Source: Owenia fusiformis (Eukaryota > Annelida > Polychaeta > Sabellida > Oweniidae). Taken from it: a stretch of 24,000 nt of DNA. The stretch spans positions 1 through 24,000 of the forward strand of contig CAIIXF020000315.1 in NCBI GenBank assembly GCA_903813345.2, in the 5' to 3' direction. A model generated the notes under the pieces. It had not been told where the DNA came from, ran no database searches, and saw nothing but the letters and a program-made list of their open reading frames with translations. The translations under genes and the position numbers were made by a program. Shown in pieces: positions 1-8,333 of the stretch (the first letter of the stretch is position 1; each line of letters opens with the position of its first letter).

Positions 1-665
1 ACATCAGAGACTAGAGCATGTGCCACAAACCCTTGTCCAGTGGATGGAGGATTTGGTTCTTGGTCTAATTATACTGCATGTTCCAAACCCTGTGGAGGAG
101 GAACACAAAATCGCACACGAGTGTGTAATAATCCTGAACCAGCACATGGCGGAAGAGACTGCGAAGGACTTTCATTCGAGGTAAGTTTATGAAGACATGC
201 TATAATAATAGAAAGTCAAATCATTTCATTATTTCTCGTGCACATGCCATTCGACGAACAACACTTGATTCTCCATCTAGACCTGGTACCATAATTAGTA
301 AAACAATTTTGAATGAAAGTAACAACTCTACCATTGATACTAATTATCTATTCACACAGCTAGGCAAGGTACAGTATGTCATTTACATGACAACAACACA
401 GTGCAGTATTTTACAGGTACGTCGATGCAATGAAAACGTCTGTTGTGCAACTGGCGGTGGCATTCATTCCTGCAGAGGTCTTCAAGATGGTTACTACCAG
501 TCATGCAAAACGTGTTACCAGTATATCGTTTGCCATGGCAATGGTGCATTTGAAAACGTGATGGACTGCCCATTCAGCAGTCCGAATACTAGATTGAAGT
601 GGGATAACAACAGGAAAGCATGTGTTCCTACATCATCGACGTGCACTGAACCGACCAATGTGTAA
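1..665 (+). CDS. 3' end of a secreted TSP1-repeat / chitin-binding type-2 protein (partial; exons 1-180 and 417-665)
   Basis: Two exons join in phase 0: 1-180 ends GAG|GTAAGT, a 236 bp intron follows, and the acceptor is TTTTACAG|GTA at 416/417. The 142 visible residues begin inside one TSP1 repeat (C7, C12). A complete second TSP1 follows, with the WSNYTACSKPCGGGTQNRTR signature and six cysteines at 27, 31, 42, 54, 64 and 69; the intron lies between the fourth and fifth. Residues 79-136 match a chitin-binding type-2 (peritrophin-A/CBM14) domain: C79-x10-C90, C93, C99, C111-P, an LKWD motif, C129 and C136. The protein stops at 663-665. The family is extracellular, binding matrix or chitin; cuticle, shell-matrix or mucosal roles are inference. 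The start lies upstream of the window. CKTC gives one cysteine more than the simplest CBM14 pattern, as in many lophotrochozoan versions. The intron is also open in the exon-2 frame from 189, but its translation there is not TSP1-like. Confidence 0.88.
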
Positions 666-679
666 CAACTGATTACGAA

Positions 680-685
680 ATTAAA
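680..685 (+). promoter_or_regulatory. Possible poly(A) signal, ATTAAA variant
   Basis: ATTAAA begins 15 bases after the stop codon of the TSP1/chitin-binding gene. It is the common variant hexamer, but the resulting 3' UTR would be very short. A canonical AATAAA at 1406-1411, followed by a TGTG-containing stretch, is the alternative and would give a UTR of about 750 bases running through the duplicated repeat. The sequence alone does not decide between them. Confidence 0.3.
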
Positions 686-766
686 TATCTTATACTCGTA
701 TATATACGTGCACTTTTTGATCAGCTACATGCACTGAGTCGACAAATATGTAACATTCAAATAGTA
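683..766 (+). repeat. ~75 bp dispersed repeat, copy 1
   Basis: The segment contains ATACGTGCACTTTTTGA, GCACTGAG and AAATATGTAACATTC, which recur in the same order at 1262-1345. Copy 1 is preceded, and copy 2 followed, by AAATATCTTA(T/C)ACTCGTA, so both derive from one tandem unit of about 75 bp of which single monomers survive. No coding potential. Confidence 0.7.
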
Positions 767-1261
767 GAGAGGTTGAGCAAATACGGTTTTTCAAAACGTA
801 TACGTAAACGCAAAGTACATTGAATCAACATAGGATTGTATCGCTTTAGTCTACTTCAGATACCCGTTCAACTTCAAAGTTGCGTGTTTAGAACGGGAGA
901 TTTACATATTTCACGTTGCTATCAACGGGAATCATTATACTCATGTCTGTTGAATACTATCCTTGCAATTTTGATTTCGATGCAGAGTATAATTCTTTCT
1001 GAAGAAGATGATGTATGTTACGCATGATTTAACTCCAATAATCTTACGAAACGAGCTCGTTTAAAATATGTATTAGAAAACCAGCTATTGAACTTCATCA
1101 ATGGCATACTATGTAATCATTACAAGCTATGGTGTAGTCTAAACAAACACTAGAGCTGAACGGCTATTTATGTGTGAACTCTACATGTATTTGTATAGGG
1201 GCCATTGATACGTTTAAGTTGCGTTCTGGATTTTATACGGTAGCTTAACCTCTCCATTTTA
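767..1261. other. Intergenic stretch with no recognised feature
   Basis: AT-rich DNA downstream of the TSP1/chitin-binding gene. A 63-codon open frame at 836-1027 shows no domain, splice signal or convincing start context and is treated as chance. Confidence 0.5.
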
Positions 1262-1345
1262 TCCTCGTACATATACGTGCACTTTTTGAGTGCCATATGC
1301 ACTGAGCCGATAAATATGTGACATTCAAATATCTTACACTCGTAT
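1262..1345 (+). repeat. ~75 bp dispersed repeat, copy 2
   Basis: Second copy of the unit at 683-766, same orientation, about 565 bp downstream. Differences are mostly transitions (CTGAGTCGACAAAT versus CTGAGCCGATAAAT), as expected for an old duplication. Confidence 0.7.
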
Positions 1346-1544
1346 TCTAGGAAAATCTTGATTTTAAGCATTATGATATTAATATCAAAAATGAACTAGA
1401 TTTGCAATAAATGTGCATTCCAACACATATCACATTGAATTGTTGAATTTATTTAAAAATCGGCTAGGCCTATATTTTTTCTTTTTTTAGCTAAATATCT
1501 TTGTAGAAAAGTCATGGTTTTTGGATTTTGATATAGTTTACGTT

Positions 1545-1701
1545 AATGAGATGGACGTATTGAAGATTTTTATGAACGAAGTAGCTAATTATTTTAGACA
1601 TATTTCCCGACCACAGTCAGATTAATATATTGAGCCCGTTTTACGACGTTTTCGTAAGACTGGCAAGAACGGGTAAGAACTAGTTTGGTGTGATAGGGGG
1701 G
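1545..1701 (-). mobile_element. Truncated end of the 798 bp inverted-repeat transposon family
   Basis: These 157 bases are the reverse complement of about 5702-5858, the left end of the full element at 5702-6499. Shared blocks include the terminal TTTGGTGTGATAG and CATATTTCCCGACCACAG. The fragment ends in a G run directly followed by TAA, the trinucleotide that also flanks both ends of the full copy. The inner end decays near 1545 and no second terminus is present upstream, so it is a broken copy. Confidence 0.8.
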
Positions 1702-1876
1702 TAAAAACGTCGTTAGTTTGTACTGCCCGGTCGGCCAATAAGACGTATTGCCAAATTAAGATACTAATTATCAGTATTTTGTATGGAGAATGATAAATCA
1801 TCTCAATTTTCTTTCTGGAATAAGTCAAGTTTTTATTATCCCATCGAACGAAGTTCGGAGGGATATAGGGAACGCC

Positions 1877-1960
1877 TCCGTCCGTCCGTCCGTACGTCCG
1901 TCCGTACGTACGTCCGTCCGTACGTACGTCCGTCCGTACGTACGTACGTCCGTCCGTCCG
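1877..1960. repeat. (TCCG/TACG)n microsatellite, 21 tetramers
   Basis: Eighty-four bases of alternating TCCG and TACG tetramers, interrupted only by C/A substitutions at the second position. On the other strand this is CGGA/CGTA, the ACGG-class tetranucleotide. The TACG units are self-complementary and can form small hairpins. Open frames here reading Val-Arg-Pro/Thr-Ser/Tyr repeats are artefacts of the tetramer. Confidence 0.95.
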
Positions 1961-2261
1961 GGCAATAACTCAAATACCGTTGGCCCGATTTTATTCATAT
2001 TTTGTACACATATACCCTATGGGGGTAGAAGTTCTGCTCGAAAGCCGATTTTCAAAATGGCCGCTCATTTAAAAATGGCGGCCATTTTAGTGCCGATTTT
2101 ACAGTAATTTAGGTGCACTATGTAAAACTGTAATAGCAATATGTTTTAAATGTAAAAAAATTATATAGGACATTAATAAAGCTAGAAATGTAGATATTAA
2201 AAAAGCACATGGCAGCCGTCTTGAAAAATGGCGGCCTTTACTCGTTATTTTACGATTTTTG

Positions 2262-3080
2262 CTGTAACTCGAAAAGTAGTGGAGCAATTTTGTTCATATT
2301 TGGTATGTGAATACTATAAGCATGGCACACTGTCTAATGACACTTTTGGTAGAAGGCGGCCATTTTGAAAAATGGCGGACATTTTGAAAAATGGCGGACA
2401 TTTTAACTTATTTTACTTAAAGTCGAAAAGTAGTGGAGCGATTTTGTTCATATTTGGTATGTGAATACGTATAAGCATGGCACACTGTCTAATGACACTT
2501 TTGGTAGAGGGCGGTCATTTTTCAAAATGGCCGCCATTTTAACGTATTTTACTATAACTCGAAAAGTAGTGGAGCGATTTTGTTCATATTCGGTATGTGA
2601 ATACTGTAAGCATGGCACACTGTCTAATGACACTTCTGGTAGAAGGCGGGCATTTTGAAAAATGGCGGACATTTTGAAAAATGGCTGCCATTTTAACTTA
2701 TTTTACTATAACTCGAAAAGTAGTGGAGCGATTTTGTTCATATTTGGTACGTGAATACGTATAAGCATGGCACACTGTCTAATGACACTTTTGGTAGAAG
2801 GTAGCCATTTTTCAAAATGGCCGCCATTTTAACGTATTTTACTATAACTGGAAAAGTAGTGGAGCGATTTTGTTCATATTTGGTATGTGAATACTATAAG
2901 CATGGCACACTGTCTAATGAGACTTTTGGTAGAAGGCGGCCATTTTTCAAAATGGCCACCATTTTAACGTATTTTACTATAACTCGAAAAGTAGTAGAGC
3001 GATTTTGTTCATATTTGGTATGTGAATATTATAAGCATGGCACACTGTCTAATGACACTTTTGGTAGAAGGTGCCCCTTT
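2262..3080. repeat. Tandem array of six 135-154 bp monomers with ATGGCGGCC-type palindromes
   Basis: The marker ACTCGAAAAGTAGTGGAGC begins at about 2267, 2421, 2557, 2711, 2847 and 2982 (slightly mutated in copies 2, 5 and 6), giving spacings of 154, 136, 154, 136 and 135. Each monomer continues with a GTTCATATT(T/C)GGTA block, a GCATGGCACACTGTCTAATG block and CTTTTGGTAGAAGG, then facing copies of CCATTTT/AAAATGG. The 154 bp form carries one extra 18 bp unit containing GAAAAATGGCGGACATTT. Monomers are highly similar, so the array is recent or homogenised. Confidence 0.93.
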
Positions 3081-3295
3081 TGAAAAATGTTCGATGGGAT
3101 TCGCTACGCTTTGGCGTTGCCGTTGTTCTGGTTCCCAATTATCATGTTTTCTTCATGTGATACAGTTCTTGGAATAAATGTTGTGTCAGTTCCTACTGCC
3201 ATTTCACTTCAAAAGGACACATCTTTGATTGTATATAGACAATACGAAACACAGTTGAACAGTGATTGTAACCAACTCCTTTATTACACTGCACT

Positions 3296-3320
3296 ACAAT
3301 ACAATACAATACAATACAAT
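3296..3320. repeat. (ACAAT)5 microsatellite
   Basis: Five perfect ACAAT pentamers, preceded by a degenerate CACT start. It lies within an otherwise unremarkable AT-rich region. Confidence 0.9.
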
Positions 3321-4080
3321 ATGATAGAAGTAGTTATGTTCATTACTTTCATTGAATCGGATGTGACTTTAATGCAGTGAGTCCAAGGTCAATCAAGTTC
3401 CGAACAATATTATATCTTTCATGAAAGTTCAATCGTGCCTCACGTTGGGGGTTAGTTGCAAATTGATAACCTGTTACATATTAACTATTACTGTACGTTT
3501 TTATGATCTTTATTTATGATATGTCACAAGAGATAATGTTTTAATGATAAAAATACAATGTTTTACTGTACGTCAATATAATCCAATTGACACTTTTATC
3601 ATTTTATGTATGTTACTTTAGTTAAACATATCTTAGTGCTCTAATGTCTAAGTGTCAAATGTATGATCAAAAAGCACCCCAGTCAAATTAACGGTCGAAG
3701 TAAGTACCACGTGATTAGGTTTATTTATAAGAATATAGTGTTAGGATGATATTCGAAGCAACAATTTTACACTGATATTGGCATTATTATTTGAGACATG
3801 ACAAATGATATCTGTATGAAATTGTTGCCTTGAATACAATTCAGACAATTATATAATATTTTCAATTTGACCTCTAGTGTATTTTTCAGTATTTCTGAAG
3901 ATATACACATCATATCTCTAGCAAAAGCATATAAAACAAAAATGCACTTTCGAAATAGATATCTCAAAATGAAAAATAGACGCTTTTTGGCACATCCTTT
4001 GAATCAACAAGTAATCTTTTGGAATGAATCGTTTCTTTTTTCAAAGCAATATACTAACTAACGTGTTATCAGTCGAAATG
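3321..4080. other. Intergenic stretch with no recognised feature
   Basis: AT-rich sequence without recognisable exons, transposon ends or RNA genes. Open frames of about 65 codons on both strands at 3767-4061 overlap one another and look like chance. Confidence 0.5.
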
Positions 4081-4085
4081 TTGAG

Positions 4086-4201
4086 GCATGCGCAGACCTC
4101 TATTTAGTGATATTTTCATTTCAAATATGGCGGCCAATCCGATGTCTGACGACCCTTACAAAGAATCTAGGCAGTTTGCATTTTTACCTCCTGTGAAATA
4201 A
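4086..4201 (+). other. NRF1-like site followed by a 24-codon ATGGCGG open frame (possible first exon)
   Basis: GCATGCGCA at 4086-4094 lies 33 bases upstream of AAATATGGCGGCC. An ATG at 4127 opens a frame of 24 residues beginning MAANPMSDDPYKES and ending at TAA 4199-4201. NRF1-like palindromes plus ATGGCGG near a start codon are typical of promoters of housekeeping genes in many animals. No good splice donor is seen within the frame, so it may be a chance ORF, a degenerate promoter/first exon, or an untranslated leader. No family is recognised. Confidence 0.25.
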
Positions 4202-4576
4202 CAAGTGGAATTTAGTAGTTGTTTTGTGTTTTATTATCATTCTGCATCGTAATTCTATGTGATGTGGTGTTGAAATGTCAGCTGAAATACATATCCATAC
4301 GATAATCGAGTGAATCAGATAACAGATTTTTCGAAAACCCGTCTCGTGCTAAGAGTGTAAAAACTTGTATTAACATGCTTAAAAGTGCCAATGTGCACAT
4401 CAATGTCAAGCTAAATCAATGTTGTGTCTAAAACAGGTACCCGATCTACTCAAAACAGTTTGTCATTCACGTATACACGCTTAGCAAACACGGCGAAATG
4501 ACCTGAATCTTGGAATTTCGTTCAAGAGCTAGTAATGTTTGCTCCGGTCTTCGTCATAAGTGTTCATCAGACTTCA

Positions 4577-4700
4577 CGCATGCGCAAGAGAAAAACCATC
4601 AACCAATAAGGTTTATAAATCTATTTCGCGCATGCGCCTTACAACGGTAAACAAATTCGTATTTATAAACGAACCAGTTTGAGATAACCCGATATCAGTC
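4577..4700 (+). promoter_or_regulatory. Candidate promoter: NRF1-like palindromes, CCAAT, TATA, initiator
   Basis: CGCATGCGCA (4577-4586) and GCGCATGCGCC (4628-4638) match the NRF1 consensus. CCAAT is at 4603-4607. TATAAA at 4664-4669 is followed at 33 bases (T to A) by TATCAGTCG, whose A at 4697 would be the initiator. A further CATGCGCAG lies at 4894-4902, inside the putative intron downstream. Spacing and order suit a real core promoter; transcription itself cannot be seen. Confidence 0.45.
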
Positions 4701-4767
4701 GGAGAAATCTGACGATCTACGAAACTCACTTCAAAAAATCAAATGCGGACTGACGGCGTATTCTACT

Positions 4768-5005
4768 ATGTTTGGATCTAAGATTTTCAGTATAGATAAA
4801 GTCTTTTATGATCTTTCGAATGAGGTAAGTCTCTAGTTCGAAAGACAATCGTATCAACTTGAACAAAAGTTGAGTTTTGACGAAAAATTTTAACATGCGC
4901 AGAAGTCCCATTTTCGTTGTACCATATTGACTGTTATAGGAGCGTAATATATCTTTTTTGTTACAGATTTATGAAGTCCTAAATAACCGAGCTAAACCAA
5001 ACTAA
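4768..5005 (+). CDS. Putative two-exon micropeptide (31 aa; exons 4768-4824 and 4967-5005)
   Basis: Downstream of the TATA/initiator candidate, the second ATG opens MFGSKIFSIDKVFYDLSNE and stops at an excellent donor, GAG|GTAAGT (4824/4825). A 142 bp intron ends in a pyrimidine tract and TTGTTACAG at 4966. The next exon continues in phase 0 for 12 residues (starting IYEVLNN) to TAA at 5003-5005. An earlier ATG at 4743 gives a 12-codon upstream frame. The product resembles nothing I recognise and has no signal peptide or membrane segment. The first exon may instead splice to a distant exon, or the locus may be non-coding RNA. A transposon begins 12 bases after the stop, so the 3' end may be disrupted. 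Confidence 0.3.
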
Positions 5006-5016
5006 GTTAAGTTATA

Positions 5017-5625
5017 CAGGGTGATCAATAAGAAGTGACAATGATGCTCCCATTTGAAGAGTTTTCAAAAGTTTAACATGAAACTTGGTAAAAATGTGCC
5101 AAAATAAGTTCCCAATCTAACTACTAAGAGACAGGATGCATATATGACACAGCATGCTCAGCACGATAAGATCAAGGGTAGGCGTGTCTTACTAGAGGAT
5201 CATCAAAAAAGCGGTTGACCAGTGACAGATATACTTCAAATAGGTTCCATCATGAGTGGGTTAGGAGATATAGAGAATGTGTTTGTCTAGATGGTGTTTA
5301 TTTTGAACATGAGCAGTGACATGTTGTTCAAAAACAAAATATTTTATGAATGAATTGACCCGTATAGAAGGAACGGGAGTCACTTAAATTGAAAGAATGT
5401 GATTCGATTGATCTTTGATATTGTCTGTTTGTTGCAAGACGATAACCATAATCCACCTACAAGATACAAGTGTTGCCATGACAACTGTCAATGCGTTATA
5501 ACAGAGTGTTAATTTCTATTGTACAAGATAATGAAGTACTTTTATGCCTTCAAATTCAGCAAGTTTCATTTAAATTAATTTATTATTGACTAAATGGGAG
5601 CATTATTGTCACAACTTATTGTATG
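5017..5625. mobile_element. 609 bp non-autonomous DNA transposon, mariner-like ends, TA target copies
   Basis: The left end is TA|CAGGGTGATCAATAAG and the right end, read inward on the other strand, is TA|CATACAATAAG. The arms then share GTGACAAT(G/A)ATGCTCCCATTT, and further inside ATGAAACTTG, giving inverted repeats of about 70 bp with indels. The ACAGGGTG start with TA duplication is typical of Tc1/mariner-type elements. No transposase frame survives, so this is a MITE or deletion derivative. Confidence 0.75.
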
Positions 5626-5701
5626 TAATGGTTTCTTTTCAAAATTATATAGAAATGAAATTATAAACTTAATATAAGATACTTTCTTTTTGATTTACTA
5701 A

Positions 5702-6499
5702 CCCCCCTATCACACCAAACTCGTTCTTACCCGTTCTTGCCAGTCCTACGAAAACGTCGTAAAACGGGCTCAATCTGGCTGTGGTCGGGAAATATGTCTG
5801 AAATAATTAGCTTCTTCGTTCTTAAACAGTCTTCAATACGTCCATCTCGTTCGCAGTTCGTTCAGGTCGCACCACGTCGGTGTGCAACGCCGTAGAACGC
5901 GTCCCTTAGTCTAGAAGGTCATCATGACCTGATAACAGAACGGTATGGTCGCAATCGAATTTTGAATCGATTCAAAATTCTAAAATCACATTCCCGTCTG
6001 AGAACTTTCATCAAGTTCGTAAATAGACCTTAGAAAGTTGCAGCTACGTTCATTCCGTTCGCACACAGTTTAGAACCAGTTTTGAAGAACGCAGTGGCAA
6101 CTTGTTTGGTGTGAAAGCTATATTTTTGCTAACTCGTTCATAAGCAGTGTTAAATACGTTCTTAATCAGTTTGCAATGAGTTCTACCTCGTTCTCAACAC
6201 GTCCTCAGACAGTTCAACTCGTTGTTAAAACGTCCCTAGTAGGATTGAAGTACGACGGTTCCGTTCGTAGTACGTCCAGCTCGTCGTTAGTACGTTGTCA
6301 CTCGTTCTAATTGTAGAACGTGACGACTACGAGAACATTTTGAGCATTGTCTAAGTTCTAGAGGACCTACCCGTTCGAGTACGTTCGATGAAGTTTGTAA
6401 ATAGATCCCAAACGGTTCTTAGTACGTCCAGTCCGTTCGTACACAGTTGAAGCCCGTTTTCGAGAACGTAGTGACAACTAGTTTGGTGTGATAGTAGGG
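5702..6499. mobile_element. 798 bp inverted-repeat transposon, TAA target copies
   Basis: The ends are TAA|CCCCCCTATCACACCAAAC and, inverted, GTTTGGTGTGATAGTAGGG|TAA. A TWA trinucleotide duplication is characteristic of PIF/Harbinger-type transposons; that assignment is tentative because no transposase is present. The interior is CpG-rich and crowded with CGTTC/ACGTCC words. A ~112 bp direct duplication of the right end lies inside (about 6003-6116 versus 6383-6494). A truncated relative occupies 1545-1701. Confidence 0.78.
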
Positions 6500-6638
6500 T
6501 AAGTAAATAATCTCAGAAGTTAATAAATTTTTTTTCATAATAATTTGCAATTGTTATTTTTTACGAACATATTAAAGACAATTATAAAGACAGGTTTCAC
6601 ATATAGTTTACAAAAAACACAAAAATGATTTCAACTTA

Positions 6639-6851
6639 TCATAAATGTTCCAAACAAATCAATGCCCGTGTCGATATCGGTTCCATATCTTGGACAGATA
6701 TATCAGATGAATATCGATAAAGATAAGTCTTTCCAATTCCGAACTGGACCACATCTTCATCAAAGGCCATGATCGGAATAAACAAGAACATCATCACTAT
6801 AGCGACCCATGTCGAAAAACAACCAATAAGCCACCTAAAACAGTTCATCAT
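6639..6851 (-). CDS. Orphan exon-like ORF: signal peptide plus possible large-lipid-transfer-protein N-terminus
   Basis: The 70-residue frame starts in a good context (GTCCAGCCATGATG). Residues 1-29 form a signal peptide (hydrophobic WVAIVMMFLFIPIMA, cleavage expected before FDEDV). The mature start, FGIGKTYLYRYSSDI, resembles the first beta strand of the vitellogenin-N domain shared by vitellogenin, apolipophorin and microsomal transfer protein (F-x-x-GK-x-Y-x-Y-x-Y). Those proteins are secreted or ER lipid carriers of 900-4000 residues, so this would be only a first exon. No convincing GT donor precedes the TGA, and no matching exon was found at lower coordinates, so it may be a pseudogene fragment, an intron read-through or a chance frame. 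A transposon lies 140 bp downstream. Confidence 0.38.
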   Translation of the reverse strand: MMNCFRWLIGCFSTWVAIVMMFLFIPIMAFDEDVVQFGIGKTYLYRYSSDISVQDMEPISTRALICLEHL

Positions 6852-6914
6852 GGCTGGACTGCACTCCGATTAACTGTTACTATCAAAACATGTACTGTTC
6901 CGGTGAAAATTCTT

Positions 6915-6919
6915 ATTGG
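6915..6919 (-). promoter_or_regulatory. CCAAT box upstream of the minus-strand signal-peptide ORF
   Basis: Read on the minus strand, CCAACCAATAAG lies about 65 bases upstream of the ATG at 6851, a normal distance for a CCAAT element in a short 5' leader. No clear TATA is seen. Weak evidence by itself. Confidence 0.25.
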
Positions 6920-8306
6920 TTGGGGACTGGGTCAATATTTTAATGTCCATCAAAAAAGGTAATAATAAAGGCAAAACCCAGGGAAACTTAAAAACAATGT
7001 CCGTCACCTAATTTAATAGCCTTTTATCTCCTCCCCCTAACGTAATTTATGGACATTGAAATATTTACCCGACCCCTAACGCTACAGCTTCATAAATGTT
7101 TATAGCTTTCACCGAAAACGGCTAAAGTGTCAAACAAATGTTGTTAAAAATTGAAAAAAGCACTGAAATGATTTTTTCAAATTGTATGTATCTGTATACA
7201 TTTGTACATAGGTTACCCAAAGCATTGAAGTAAACTCCAAGGAACAAAAGGCGATTTTTTAAAAGTGAAATTAGGGCCCGTCTCAAACGTGATGATTTTC
7301 ACATTTACAGTCCGTGATTAATATGCTAAGGCTATTCACATTAGAATGCAACATTTTCATAAAACCAAGAACGTTCCTCATGTTACTCTACTTTCCTTTA
7401 AAATCACAAATGAATTTGGACTTCAAGTATTTTCTTTTTTCTTTTTGATGTGCATCACTTGTCAACATGAAACATCCGAATCCATCATTTTTCTCGATTT
7501 TTTACATACGTTATGTTTTTAATTTGAGTAAAATTGAAAGGGGCCGACTCTATTAGAACATGAATCGATTTGATCATGAAAAATGATGCTTTAGACGATC
7601 AGAAAATGATAACAATTTCATTTGGGTCGTATTGACCATTAGGCTGGTTCATCATTTTAAGGGTACTCTTAATTCACGAATGGTCATTTCTGATGACTAT
7701 AGCTAGCTGAATTGAGAAACAAGTTTTTATTTGTATCTGGATTATCACCTTAATGTTTAATTTCCCGTCAAAACTCGACATAAAGCATGAACAACAGACA
7801 GAATCGTACCGTGTTTCACATTTTATTCTAAACTATCTCTAACTTTTTGACACCCTAGCACCCTAGTTCTCTTACATCTTTTAATCTCTTATAGTGCATG
7901 AGGTAAGACACTTTGATTTGTTTTTTTACAATTTGAGAAACTTTTTACTATCTGTGTAGATTTTAATACATGTTCACTTTTTAGACCAGTTGCAGGGTGA
8001 AGTAGTGACGTCTTTCCTGTATGCATCACAACAGGTCAACTATACATGTTCATTCCAAATGATATTAACGGTATTGGAGAAAACAGCATGTATCGAGAAA
8101 GACCGTTTTAGATATTTCAAATCTAAAGAGCAACGTTTTCATTTAAAATCTGTTAATTATATGTCTACTTAATTGTACGTTATCATTTGAAAGATATAAG
8201 AATGATATTGATGACTTATTTAAGTCTGACGTAGCCAATACTCTAGTAGAGAGGAGGAAAACCTAGGTGATAGCTTCGCATAGGGGTAGGAAGTTCTATT
8301 TTATTT
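6920..8306. other. Intergenic stretch with no recognised feature
   Basis: AT-rich sequence. The 60-codon frame at 7990-8172 shows no domain or splice context. I see no transposon termini, tandem repeats or RNA genes here. Confidence 0.5.
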
Positions 8307-8333
8307 GGGGGGGGGGGGGGGGGGGTTAGCCCC
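8307..8333. repeat. G19 homopolymer with adjoining C tract
   Basis: Nineteen consecutive G (8307-8325), then TTAG, CCCCC and AATCCCCACCCC. The G run can pair with the nearby C runs as a hairpin or form a G-quadruplex. Homopolymers of this length are also prone to sequencing and assembly error, so the exact count is unreliable. Confidence 0.9.

Larger units (their letters stand above)
1839..3099. mobile_element. Pearl/Helentron-like element: microsatellite plus core minisatellite
   Basis: An 11-base inverted pair bounds the region: TCCCATCGAAC at 1839-1849 and GTTCGATGGGA at 3089-3099. Inside are a (TCCG/TACG)n tract, one diverged monomer (about 1962-2100), an AT-rich spacer and six similar ~135-154 bp monomers. 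Short subterminal inverted repeats, an ACGG-type microsatellite (the complement of TCCG repeats) and a core tandem array are the published architecture of bivalve pearl elements and related non-autonomous Helentrons. No Rep/helicase coding is present, so the element would be non-autonomous. Exact termini are uncertain because no target duplication is expected or seen. Confidence 0.55.

Noticed and set aside
189-416. N-terminal part of the open frame 189-665 as a separate gene start
   Set aside because: It is intron sequence between a consensus GTAAGT donor and TTTTACAG acceptor; its translation is not TSP1-like, unlike the spliced product.
1783-2107. Open frames encoding Val-Arg-Pro-Ser-type repeats
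   Set aside because: They translate a TCCG/TACG microsatellite in two frames; the pattern is a property of the tetramer, not a protein.
3087-3380. 97-codon plus-strand ORF with hydrophobic start
   Set aside because: It begins at the end of the repeat array and runs through the ACAAT microsatellite, with no domain or splice signals.
1545-6499. One large 5 kb transposon bounded by the inverted TTTGGTGTGATAG ends at 1701 and 5702 or 6499
   Set aside because: The 5702-6499 element already has two matched ends with TAA flanks; the 1545-1701 piece is oriented as a separate broken copy.
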